From Bradyrhizobium paxllaeri (lineage in GTDB: Bacteria > Pseudomonadota > Alphaproteobacteria > Rhizobiales > Xanthobacteraceae): 64,000 nt of DNA. Where the stretch lies: positions 3,534,001 through 3,598,000 of the forward strand of contig NZ_CP042968.1 in NCBI RefSeq assembly GCF_001693515.2, given 5' to 3'. Both the position numbers and the translations under genes were made by a program. The notes under the pieces were generated by a model that saw only the letters and a list, made by a program, of their open reading frames with translations, had not been told where the DNA came from and made no database searches. Below, piece by piece: positions 28,399-36,235 of the stretch; position 1 is the first letter of the stretch; every line of letters begins with the position of its first letter.

Positions 28399-29571
28399 AT
28401 GACCTCCATGAACAAGGTCTTTGCCGACCTTCCCGTCACCGTCTTCGAGGCGATGTCGCAGGCCGCCCGCGACAACAACGCCATTAATCTCGGCCAGGGC
28501 TTTCCCGACGATCCCGGCCCGGAGGACATCCGCCGCGCCGCGGCCGATGCCACCGTGAACGGCTACAACCAGTACCCGTCGATGATGGGTATCCCGGAAC
28601 TGCGGCAGGCGATCGCCGCCCATTACGGGCGCTGGCACAAGCTCAACCTCGATCCGATGACGGAAGTGATGGTGACCTCCGGCGGCACCGAAGCGCTGAC
28701 GTCGTCCATTCTCGCGGTGGTCGAGCCGGGCGACGAGGTCGTCTGCTTCCAGCCGGTCTATGACAGCTACCTGCCGATCATCCGCCAGGCCGGCGGCATT
28801 CCGCGCCTGTTGCGGCTGGAGCCGCCAGGCTGGCGGTTGACGGAAGAGATGCTGGCCAGCGTCTTCAACGAGAAGACCAAGGCGGTGCTGTTCAACAATC
28901 CGCTCAACCCGGCCGCCGTCGTCTATCCCCGCGAGGACCTCGAACTGCTGGCGCGGTACTGCCAGAAGTTCGATACCATCGCGATTTGCGACGAGGTCTG
29001 GGAGCACGTGATCTTCGACGGCCGCGAGCATATCCCGCTGATCACGATCCCGGGCATGCGCGACCGCACCATCAAGGTCGGCAGCGCCGGCAAGATCTTT
29101 TCGCTGACGGGATGGAAGGTCGGCTTCGTCTGTGCCGCACCGCCGCTGCTCAGGGTAGCGGCCAAGGTGCATCAGTTCCTGACCTTCACCACCGCGCCGA
29201 ACCTGCAGGCCGCCGTCGCCTACGGCCTCAACAAATCAGACGAATATTTCTACGACATGCGCAAGGACCTGGCGCGGAGCAGGGACCGCCTCACAAAAGG
29301 GCTGGAGAGCATCGGCTTTCCCGTGCTGAAGTCGCAGGGCACATACTTCCTCACCGTCGACCTGTCGCCGCTGGGCCTGAACGAGACCGACGTTGAGTTC
29401 TGCAAGCGCATCGTGACCGACTACAAGGTCGCGGCGATCCCGGTCTCGGCGTTCTACGAGCAGGACGCGGTGACCTCGGTGGTGCGCTTCTGTTTTTCCA
29501 AGAAGGACGAAACGCTCGACACCGCGCTGGAACGGCTGTCGGACGCGGTGCACGGCCGCCGCAAGAGGTAA
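28399..29571 (+). CDS. PLP-dependent class I/II aminotransferase
   Basis: A 390-aa fold-type I aminotransferase. Visible marks are NAINLGQGFPDDPGPEDI at the N-terminus, YNQYPSMMGIPELRQAIA, NNPLNPAAVVY, ICDEVWEH and the PLP-lysine region VGSAGKIFSLTGWKVGF. The FPD and YNQYP stretches fit the kynurenine/glutamine/methionine aminotransferase group (YbdL/KAT-like). With a rhodanese upstream and a PotF-like binding protein three bases downstream, a sulfur amino acid or polyamine-derived substrate is possible but unproven. Confidence 0.9.
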   Translation: MTSMNKVFADLPVTVFEAMSQAARDNNAINLGQGFPDDPGPEDIRRAAADATVNGYNQYPSMMGIPELRQAIAAHYGRWHKLNLDPMTEVMVTSGGTEALTSSILAVVEPGDEVVCFQPVYDSYLPIIRQAGGIPRLLRLEPPGWRLTEEMLASVFNEKTKAVLFNNPLNPAAVVYPREDLELLARYCQKFDTIAICDEVWEHVIFDGREHIPLITIPGMRDRTIKVGSAGKIFSLTGWKVGFVCAAPPLLRVAAKVHQFLTFTTAPNLQAAVAYGLNKSDEYFYDMRKDLARSRDRLTKGLESIGFPVLKSQGTYFLTVDLSPLGLNETDVEFCKRIVTDYKVAAIPVSAFYEQDAVTSVVRFCFSKKDETLDTALERLSDAVHGRRKR

Positions 29572-29574
29572 GAC

Positions 29575-30681
29575 ATGCGCGATTCGACTGGAGTTTCGCT
29601 GCGCCTTTTCGGCGCGCTCGCCGTGGCGCTGTCGCTCTCGCCCGCCTTGGCGCAGGAGCGCACGGTGAACTTCTACAACTGGTCGAACTACATGGCGCCG
29701 GGGGTGCTGGAAGCCTTCACCAGGGAAACCGGCATCAAGGTGGTCTACGACACGTTCGATGCCAACGAGACCCTGGAGACACGCCTCCTGGCGGGGAAGT
29801 CGGGCTACGACGTCGTGGCGCCCACGGGCTATTTCCTGCAGCGCCAGATCACGGCAAAGGTCTTCCTCAAGCTCGACAAGTCGAAACTGCCCAATCTCGC
29901 CAACGCCTGGCCGGTCGTGACCAGCCAGCTCGCCACCTACGATCCCGGCAACAATTATGCCGCCAACTACATGTGGGGCACCACGGGCATCGGCTACAAC
30001 GTCAAGACCGCGCAGAAGATTCTCGGGGCCGACGCCAAGATCGATAGCTGGGACATCGTCTTCAAGCCGGAGAACCTCGCCAAGTTCAAAGACTGTGGCA
30101 TCCACATGCTGGATTCCGCCGACGACATTCTACCGGCGGCGTTGAGCTATCTCGGCATCGATCCGAACTCGACCAAGCAGGCCGATCTGGAAAAAGCCGC
30201 CGATCTCGTCAGCAAGATCAGGCCCAACGTCCGCAAGTTTCATTCATCGGAATATCTGGGCGCGCTGGCCTCCGGCGAAATCTGCTTCGTGGTCGGATGG
30301 TCGGGCGACATCATGCAGGCGCGCAGCCGCGCCGCGGAAGCCAAGAACGGCGTCGAGATCGGCTACACGATTCCGAAAGAGGGCGCGCAAATGTTCTTCG
30401 ACAATCTCGCGATCCCCGCGGATGCGAAGAATGTCACTGAAGCCTATGAGCTGATCAACTACCTCTACCGCCCCGACGTCGCCGCCAAGAATTCCGACTT
30501 TTTGTCGTACGCCAACGGCAATCTGGCCAGCCAGAAGCTGATCGATCCGAAGATTCTGAACGACAGGAATATCTATCCGGACGAAGAGACGCAGAAAAAA
30601 CTGTTCGTGATCCAGGCCCGCGATCCGGCGACACAACGTGTCATCAACCGTCTCTGGACCAGGGTGAAGACGGGGAAGTGA
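29575..30681 (+). CDS. PotF/PotD-type polyamine ABC transporter substrate-binding protein
   Basis: Periplasmic binding protein of 368 aa starting three bases after the aminotransferase. A signal peptide (RLFGALAVALSLSPALAQE) precedes TVNFYNWSNYMAPGVLEAFT, the classic beginning of spermidine/putrescine binders. YDVVAPTGYFLQRQI, MWGTTGIGYNV and YTIPKEGAQMFFDNLAIPA are further family motifs. The potGHI-type ATPase and permeases are not present; downstream DNA is occupied by an insertion sequence that begins 35 bases after the stop. Either the transport genes lie elsewhere or the operon was interrupted. Confidence 0.92.
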   Translation: MRDSTGVSLRLFGALAVALSLSPALAQERTVNFYNWSNYMAPGVLEAFTRETGIKVVYDTFDANETLETRLLAGKSGYDVVAPTGYFLQRQITAKVFLKLDKSKLPNLANAWPVVTSQLATYDPGNNYAANYMWGTTGIGYNVKTAQKILGADAKIDSWDIVFKPENLAKFKDCGIHMLDSADDILPAALSYLGIDPNSTKQADLEKAADLVSKIRPNVRKFHSSEYLGALASGEICFVVGWSGDIMQARSRAAEAKNGVEIGYTIPKEGAQMFFDNLAIPADAKNVTEAYELINYLYRPDVAAKNSDFLSYANGNLASQKLIDPKILNDRNIYPDEETQKKLFVIQARDPATQRVINRLWTRVKTGK

Positions 30682-30789
30682 TTTCGCCCGTTATTGCGAG
30701 CGCAGCGACGTCGTAGATTCCATGAGGCGGTGAGCGTGGCCTTTCCGATAAGGTTTGGGTTTCCACACTCGAACCCCTCGGAGAGTCAG

Positions 30790-31950
30790 ATGCAAGCATC
30801 CACCGTAGCCACGCCCACCGCCGGCCATATTGGCACAATTTTCGTTGCAATCGAACTGAGCCAGCGGAGCTGGCGGGTCGCGCTGCACAGCCCGGACAAG
30901 GACAAGATATCGCACCACAAGCTGGAGGGTGGCGATCATGCCGAGCTGTTGGCGTTGGTGGGTCGGGTTCGGGAGCGGGCGGCTCGAACGCTGGGAGGCG
31001 TTCCGGCGGTGGCGAGCTGCTACGAGGCGGGCTACGACGGGTTCTGGCTGCACCGGCTGCTGCTGGCGGCCGGCATCACGAACTACGTGTTTGATCCCGC
31101 CAGCATTGCGGTGGACCAGCGGGCGCGGCGGGTGAAGACCGACCGGATCGATGGCGAGCGGATGCTGCGCACGCTGATGGCGTATCTGCGCGGCGAGCCG
31201 CGGGTGGTGCGGATCGTCCGGGTGCCTGCCGCCGAACAGGAGGACGCGCGCCGCGGCAGCCGCGAACGCGACCGGCTGATCAAGGAGCAAACCGCTCACA
31301 CCAACCGGATCAAGGCACTGCTGCGCCTGCGGGGCATGGCGGTCGGGAACCCGCGGCGGCGCGACTGGCTGAGCTGGCTGGCAACGCAGCGGGATTGGCA
31401 AGGCCAGGCGGTCCCGCCGCGGATGCTGAGCGAGATCCGACACGAGCACGCGCGGCTGATGCTGGTGCGCGATCGGCTCGATGCGCTCGCGCAGGAGGCG
31501 GCCGCAGCGGAGCCAATGCCTGCGGAAGCCGAGATGACCCGGCGCAGCGAACTGCTGCGCCGGCTCAAATGTCTCGGCCCGGCGTTCGCGACGACGCTGA
31601 CCAGCGAGGTGTTCTACAAGGACTTCCGCAATCGCCGCGAGGTCGGGAGTTATTTCGGACTGACGCCCAGTCCATGGCGGAGCGGCGGCATCGACCGCGA
31701 CCAGGGCATCAGCAAGGCGGGCAATCCGCGCGCCCGCTGTGCCGCGATCGAACTGGCCTGGCTGTGGCTGCGGCATCAGCCGGACAGCAAGCTGACCCTG
31801 GAGTACCGCAAGCGCACGCTCGATGCCGGCAAGCGCATCAAGCGCGTCGCCATCGTCGCCCTGGCGCGCAAGCTGATGGTGGCGCTGTGGCGCTACCTCA
31901 CGACCGGTCTCGTGCCGGAAGGCGCGGTGCTCAAGGCCGTAAAGATCTAA
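30790..31950 (+). CDS. IS110 family transposase (DEDD recombinase)
   Basis: A 386-aa RNA-guided-type recombinase. ATG 30790 follows GGAGAGTCAG. The N-terminal RuvC-like domain starts TIFVAIELSQRSWRVAL, with Glu22 where most relatives have Asp. Further acidic positions lie in CYEAGYDGFW and DPASIAVDQRARRVKTDRID. The C-terminal Transposase_20 domain reads FGLTPSPWRSGGIDRDQGIS followed by KAGNPRARCAAIELAW; the Ser of WRSGG is the probable strand-exchange nucleophile. The frame is complete from start to stop with no disruption. Longer in-frame N-terminal readings exist but fall in the IS left end. Confidence 0.92.
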   Translation: MQASTVATPTAGHIGTIFVAIELSQRSWRVALHSPDKDKISHHKLEGGDHAELLALVGRVRERAARTLGGVPAVASCYEAGYDGFWLHRLLLAAGITNYVFDPASIAVDQRARRVKTDRIDGERMLRTLMAYLRGEPRVVRIVRVPAAEQEDARRGSRERDRLIKEQTAHTNRIKALLRLRGMAVGNPRRRDWLSWLATQRDWQGQAVPPRMLSEIRHEHARLMLVRDRLDALAQEAAAAEPMPAEAEMTRRSELLRRLKCLGPAFATTLTSEVFYKDFRNRREVGSYFGLTPSPWRSGGIDRDQGISKAGNPRARCAAIELAWLWLRHQPDSKLTLEYRKRTLDAGKRIKRVAIVALARKLMVALWRYLTTGLVPEGAVLKAVKI

Positions 31951-32294
31951 CCACTTCAACGAACGCGTCAGCGTCGCGGCATCTGCCGCGGTCAGCGCGG
32001 GATGGATGGTGACCGTGCCACCCTTGGGCCAGCAAACAGGCTGTTTCGTAGATGGGTCTCATCCTCGTGGCTTCCTCGCCGCATGCATGCGGAATGTGGG
32101 TGCGGATCACAGCGGTCCGACCGGATATGAGGTGATGCAGTGAGCAACTGCATAAATCGCCGGAAGCCAGTCCCTGAGCGCACCGACCGCGGCGGCACGC
32201 TGCGCTACGCATGGCTCCGCGCGCCGCCGCTCCACCGAACGTAAAAATCACATCCAAGCCCCGCCGGGATGCTTGACTCAAAACGCCTCATATG
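31951..32294 (+). ncRNA. candidate bridge/seeker RNA region of the IS110-type element
   Basis: 344 non-coding bases between the transposase stop and the IS right end. They contain several inverted repeats: AAACAG/CTGTTT (32034-32046), palindrome CCGCATGCATGCGG (32079-32092), ATGCAG/CTGCAT (32135-32153) and GCGGCGGC/GCCGCCGC (32189-32230). IS110 and IS1111 elements are known to encode guide RNAs in such a flank. CCACCCT at 32018-32024 is complementary to AGGGTGG of the occupied target. The RNA limits are not defined; the call rests on position and fold potential. A 116-codon minus-strand frame across this stretch has no family features. Confidence 0.4.
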
Positions 32295-32295
32295 A

Positions 32296-32378
32296 GGGTG
32301 GGCAAAGCGAAGCGTGCCCACCATCTTTCCGAGATCACCGTCAGGAATGGTGGGCACGCTTCGCTTTGCCCACCCTAC
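32296..32378. repeat. palindromic repeat (GGTGGGCAAAGCG family), IS target
   Basis: Arms GGTGGGCAAAGCGAAGCGTG and CACGCTTCGCTTTGCCCACC (inside 32297-32373) are exact reverse complements around a loop of about 30 bases. The left tip is truncated by the insertion sequence. A diverged member lies at 61286-61363. Confidence 0.85.
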
Positions 32379-32449
32379 AAATTGCTTCCATCAAACTTCT
32401 GTTGCCGGAACCCGAGGCGGAATCTATAGCTCCCGTCCGGGAGCATCAC

Positions 32450-32563
32450 ATGACCAATATCCTCGCCTTCTTCTCAACCCGCACGCTGCTGCAGATCATC
32501 GTCGTTCTGGGAGCGACCGTCGCGATGAAGGCGTGGAGCCTCGGCCTGCTGTTCGGCGGATAG
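32450..32563 (+). CDS. possible small membrane protein, 37 aa
   Basis: ATG 32450 with GGGAG six bases upstream encodes MTNILAFFSTRTLLQIIVVL followed by GATVAMKAWSLGLLFGG, essentially one membrane helix. The ribosome-binding site and clean amphipathic start argue for translation; the position between two dispersed repeats and its short length argue for caution. No homologue is recognised. Confidence 0.4.
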   Translation: MTNILAFFSTRTLLQIIVVLGATVAMKAWSLGLLFGG

Positions 32564-32573
32564 GGAAGAACCT

Positions 32574-32695
32574 GTAGCCCGGATGGAGCCAACGGGTCGC
32601 GCAAACGCGCGCCCGATGACAGGCTCCGCGCAATCCGGGGACTTCAGCCGGTTGAGAGAGTGCCCCCGGGTTGCGCTGCGCTTCACCCGGGCTAC
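32574..32695. repeat. palindromic repeat (GTAGCCCGGATG family)
   Basis: Begins GTAGCCCGGATGGAGCC and ends CGCTTCACCCGGGCTAC in inverted orientation, like the element at 3378-3463 but with an extra 30-base insertion (AACGGGTCGCGCAAACGCGC) in the left arm. It lies just past the lpxXL stop codon and could be the transcript-end hairpin of the lipid A operon. Confidence 0.75.
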
Positions 32696-32705
32696 GCTCG
32701 CCTTA

Positions 32706-33641
32706 CTACCGCCACCGCCGGTGCAGCCACAGCCACTGGTCCGGATATTCCCGCACCCAGCCTTCGATCACTGATGTCACCGCCTGCATCGTACCCTGGA
32801 TGTCGATCTGGCCCGACGCGTCGCGCACCGGCTTGACCTCTTCGGACAGCTCGGCGCGGAAGCGGTGGTTGGGCAGGCGGATGATGCGGACGCCGTGCAC
32901 GGGGCATTCGACCTGGCGCAAGAGCCGCGCCAGCGTTGGGTTGGCCTTGGTCTTGCGGCCGAAGAACGTCACTTCGACGCCGTTGCCCATGTACTGATCG
33001 ACCAGCATCGCGACGTGCTGGCCCCGCTGCAGCGCTTCTGCCAGCTTGAGCGGCGCCTCGCGCCCCGCCGGCACCAGCGTGCCCATCTTGACGGCGCGGA
33101 TGCGCTCGATGGCGCGGTCGGCGGACTCGATGTTCGGACGGCGGAACAGGATCGCGCAGTCGAGCCCATGGGCGACCGCGCCGAGCGCCGGGATTTCCCA
33201 ATTGCCGAGATGGCTGGCAAAGATGACCGCAGGCTTGCCGTCGTCGCGCAGGGAATCGAAGATTTCCTTGGTGCGCGGGGTGAATTCGATACGGCTCGGC
33301 TTGTCCGGCTGGTCGAGATCGTAGTCCCAGATGTGGTCGAGATGGGCGAACTCCGCGCCGATGCGGCCGAGATTGTCCCAGACGCCGGCGAGAATGGTCT
33401 CGATCTCTTCCGGCGATTTCTCGGGAAAGGCGGCCTTCAGATTCTCGCGCCCGATGCGGTCCTCACGCAGCCTTCGCCCGATGAAGCGGGTGACGCGGCC
33501 GAAGAAATTGGCGGTCTTGTCGGGATCGAAATAGCGGGTGGTGCGGAGCAGGGCGATCGTCAGCCCGCCGACGGCGGCTTCCGCCACCGGCTTTCCGGCA
33601 TCGCGCAGGCGCGCCTTGGTGCGTAGGAGCAGGCGGTTCAT
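32706..33641 (-). CDS. lpxXL: lipid A very-long-chain acyltransferase (LpxL/HtrB family)
   Basis: Inner-membrane acyltransferase of 311 aa. The HX4(D/E) active-site motif is SHLGNWEIPALG; other LpxL marks are AILFRRPNIESADRAIERIR, GTLVPAGREAPLKLAEALQ, MLVDQYMGNGVEVTFFG and the terminal YPDQWLWLHRRWR. It is the last gene of the minus-strand acpXL operon, 19 bases after fabF1XL. By analogy with Rhizobium and Sinorhizobium it should move a 27-hydroxy-C28-type chain from AcpXL to lipid A. A housekeeping lauroyltransferase role is the alternative, but operon context favours LpxXL. Confidence 0.9.
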   Translation of the reverse strand: MNRLLLRTKARLRDAGKPVAEAAVGGLTIALLRTTRYFDPDKTANFFGRVTRFIGRRLREDRIGRENLKAAFPEKSPEEIETILAGVWDNLGRIGAEFAHLDHIWDYDLDQPDKPSRIEFTPRTKEIFDSLRDDGKPAVIFASHLGNWEIPALGAVAHGLDCAILFRRPNIESADRAIERIRAVKMGTLVPAGREAPLKLAEALQRGQHVAMLVDQYMGNGVEVTFFGRKTKANPTLARLLRQVECPVHGVRIIRLPNHRFRAELSEEVKPVRDASGQIDIQGTMQAVTSVIEGWVREYPDQWLWLHRRWR

Positions 33642-33660
33642 CGTGACGAGTGACGTGCTG

Positions 33661-34938
33661 CTAGACCGGTTCGCGCGTCAGGATCAGCGAAGCATTCTGC
33701 CCGCCGAAACCGAACGAGTTGGACATCACCGCCGTGACCTTGGCATCGCGTGCGGTGTTGCCGACCACGTCGAACAGGATCGACGGATCCGGAATCTCGT
33801 AATTGATGGTCGGCGGAATCCGCTGATGCTCCAGCGTCAAGAGCGAGAACACGGCTTCCACCGCGCCGGCCGCCGAGATCGTATGCCCGACCATCGACTT
33901 GTTCGACGACACCGGAATCTTCGGCAGATGATCGCCGAACACGACCGCGGTCGTGTTGTACTCCATCTTGTCGTTTTCCGGCGTCGCAGTGCCGTGGGCG
34001 TTGATGTGGTCGATCTGCTCCGGCTCGAGGCCGGCGTCGGCCAGCGTCTTGCGCATGCAGCCGATGATCGGCTTGCCGTCCGGGCTGGAGCGGGTGCGAT
34101 GGAACGAATCCGTCAGCTCGCCGCAGCCGGCCACCACGCCGAGAATTTTCGCGCCGCGGGCCATCGCCGACTCATAGCTTTCCAGCACCATCGCGCCGGC
34201 GCCTTCGGCCATCACAAACCCGTCGCGGTTCTTGGAGAACGGTTTTGAGGCGGCCTGCGGCGGATCGTTCTGCGTCGACAGCGCCGACAGCAGCGAGAAA
34301 CGCACCATCGCTTCCGGGTTCACCGAGCCGTCGGCGCCAACGCACAGCGCCGCATCAGCCTCGCCGCGGCGGATTGCCTCGACGCCGAGCTGGATTGCGG
34401 TCGCGCCGGAAGCGCAAGCGGTGGAAAGCGAGATCGGCGATCCCTTGGTGCCGAACTTTTCGGCGAGAAAGCTCGCCACCGACCCGAACATGAAGCGACG
34501 ATGATAGGCGGTGAACCGTCCGCCGCCGCTGACGCGCAGCATATCCCCGTAGTCGAATTCGGTCCTGCCGACGGCACGCCCGAGCTCGAGCCGCTGCGGC
34601 CACTCGACCTCGACCGGCGCGACTGCGAGAAACAGCGGCCCGGGGAAATCGGCCTTGCCGCCGATGGCAGCCTGTTCGAGCGCTTCCTCGGTCGCCATTT
34701 CGGCGAGACGTTCGGTGAGACCGGTCGACGAGAACGGCTCCAGGGTGACGAAGTCGACAGTGCCGGCCATATTCGTCTTCAGGCCGTCGATCGGAAAGCG
34801 CGTCACGGTCCGGATGCCGGATTCGCCTGCAGTCAGCCGGGTCCAGTTGTCGGTCTTGCCGGCGCCAAGCGAGGTCACCACGCCCATGCCGGTGACGACG
34901 ACGATCGGCCTGCCGAGTTTATCGCGTGGTGCTGACAT
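33661..34938 (-). CDS. fabF1XL: beta-ketoacyl-ACP synthase II-type, VLCFA elongation
   Basis: Condensing enzyme of 425 aa. The full KAS triad is present: Cys in LSTACASGATAIQLG, His in INAHGTATPENDKMEY and His in NKSMVGHTISAAGAVEAVFS; the C-terminal SNSFGFGGQNASL is typical. In the rhizobial acpXL operon FabF1XL elongates the chain on AcpXL toward C26-C28. Encoded downstream of fabF2XL after 97 bases, a gap with no gene. It probably acts as the catalytic partner of the degenerate FabF2XL. Confidence 0.92.
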   Translation of the reverse strand: MSAPRDKLGRPIVVVTGMGVVTSLGAGKTDNWTRLTAGESGIRTVTRFPIDGLKTNMAGTVDFVTLEPFSSTGLTERLAEMATEEALEQAAIGGKADFPGPLFLAVAPVEVEWPQRLELGRAVGRTEFDYGDMLRVSGGGRFTAYHRRFMFGSVASFLAEKFGTKGSPISLSTACASGATAIQLGVEAIRRGEADAALCVGADGSVNPEAMVRFSLLSALSTQNDPPQAASKPFSKNRDGFVMAEGAGAMVLESYESAMARGAKILGVVAGCGELTDSFHRTRSSPDGKPIIGCMRKTLADAGLEPEQIDHINAHGTATPENDKMEYNTTAVVFGDHLPKIPVSSNKSMVGHTISAAGAVEAVFSLLTLEHQRIPPTINYEIPDPSILFDVVGNTARDAKVTAVMSNSFGFGGQNASLILTREPV

Positions 34939-35035
34939 GGTTCCCCCGTCGCTGCTGCGCCGTAATTGAAAGCGCTGTCGCGCTCATCTCTTGCTCTGGC
35001 CGTGATGCCGCAAGCTTCCTTGCGGGGATCACGCT

Positions 35036-36235
35036 CTACTTGATGGCCTCGACCAGGGCCATGCCTTCGCCCTGCCAGTGACCGGTCCCCACCACGACTA
35101 TCTGGTCCGGGCTATCAGCCTTTTCAACCTCGAGCCCGGTCGGGTCGTTGGGCGGAAACAGCGCACCGCGGGAGATCGAGAGCGCGGCCAGCGCCAGGCC
35201 GAGCGGAAACTGCGTCTCCAGCGTGTGGCCGAACATGGTTCCGGTGGCGCGGATCGCGAAGCCAGGGTGCTGGTGCAGAAACGCCTTCTCGTCCGAGGTC
35301 GCCGGCTCGGCGCCGGTCGCCCCCGTGATCAAGGTGCCGCTGTCCCCGACGCCGAGCTTTGGCCACATCGCTTCCAGCGATCTGGTCACCGCGCCCGGCT
35401 GCTTGCGCTGCGCGAGGTCGGCGACCACCCTGGTCAGTTTGGCATAGGGCTTGGCGCCGCGGGCTTCGGCGTGCTCGCGGGACTCCAGCACCAGGAAGCA
35501 GCCGGCTGAGCCGAGCGCGAAGCCGCTTCTGTCTTCGCGTTGCCAGACGGGAGCGAACTTGTCGGTCAGATTGAAGTCGCCGAATTCGTAGAGGATCAGC
35601 AGGTCCATCCGCTCGCCATTATGGGCGGCGCCGACCAGCGCGATGTCGCTTTGACCGCTTTCGATCCGGGCCAGCGCAATCCGCGCCGCATCGATGGAGG
35701 CGGCTTCCTCGCCCATGAAGGTGCGCGATGTGCCGCAGACGCCGTGGACGATGGCGATGTTGCCGGCGAGCAGGTTGGAGAGCTGCGCCAGAAACAGCGT
35801 CGGCCGCAGATCGTTCATCAGCCGTTCGTTGAGGAAGCCCGGACCCGAATTGCCCCTGGCATCGGCGTTCAGGATCGCCGCATCGACCGCGATGTCGCGC
35901 TCGCCGCCGCCGGCAGCGACGATCATGTCCATCCGGCCAAGGATTTCCTTGTTGCCTTTGACGCCGGCCGAATCCAGCGCCAGCCCCGCGGCATAGGTGC
36001 CGATGCGCTGCCAGGCTTCCATCTGGCGCTGGTCGCCCTTCTTCGGGATCTGCGCGTCAAAAGAAACCGGCGCCAGCGGGTGCACGATGTGGGGCGCGAA
36101 CCGCTTGTCGTCGACGTTGATCTTCTTCTCGTTCAGCGCGTCCCAGTGCGCGTCGAGCCCTTCGCCGAGCGAGGAGACGATGCCGATGCCGGTGATCCAG
36201 ACTTCCCTGGCGGGCGCGGAATTTGACTCAGTCAT
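35036..36235 (-). CDS. fabF2XL: beta-ketoacyl-ACP synthase-like protein lacking one catalytic His
   Basis: A 399-aa thiolase-fold protein beginning VWITGIGIVSSLGEG. The nucleophile Cys167 is kept in IVHGVCGTSRTFMGEEA and one His remains in GTMFGHTLETQFPLG. The usual NAHGT motif is replaced by LITGATGAEPATSDE, putting Ala near residue 306 where the catalytic His belongs. It may therefore be a non-decarboxylating partner or chain-length factor for FabF1XL. Its start overlaps the end of fabZXL by eight bases, showing tight coupling. Confidence 0.88.
   Translation of the reverse strand: MTESNSAPAREVWITGIGIVSSLGEGLDAHWDALNEKKINVDDKRFAPHIVHPLAPVSFDAQIPKKGDQRQMEAWQRIGTYAAGLALDSAGVKGNKEILGRMDMIVAAGGGERDIAVDAAILNADARGNSGPGFLNERLMNDLRPTLFLAQLSNLLAGNIAIVHGVCGTSRTFMGEEAASIDAARIALARIESGQSDIALVGAAHNGERMDLLILYEFGDFNLTDKFAPVWQREDRSGFALGSAGCFLVLESREHAEARGAKPYAKLTRVVADLAQRKQPGAVTRSLEAMWPKLGVGDSGTLITGATGAEPATSDEKAFLHQHPGFAIRATGTMFGHTLETQFPLGLALAALSISRGALFPPNDPTGLEVEKADSPDQIVVVGTGHWQGEGMALVEAIK

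Larger units (their letters stand above)
30717..32294 (+). mobile_element. IS110/IS1111-type insertion sequence, about 1578 bp
   Basis: Boundaries inferred from the target: joining the left flank ending GTAG (30713-30716) to the right flank AGGGTGGGC (from 32295) over a shared AG restores GTAGGGTGGGC, the exact tip of the palindromic repeat whose other arm ends CACCCTAC at 32378. Eight-base sub-terminal inverted repeats ATGAGGCG (30722-30729) and CGCCTCAT (32284-32291) lie five and three bases inside the ends. The element has 73 bases before the transposase gene and 344 after it. This arrangement and the inset repeats fit the IS1111 subgroup. The transposase frame is intact, so the copy may be active. 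Confidence 0.75.

Noticed and set aside
31931..32281. A 116-codon minus-strand frame in the insertion-sequence tail
   Set aside because: No recognisable domain, and it covers the region where an IS1111-type guide RNA is expected; structure rather than coding fits better.
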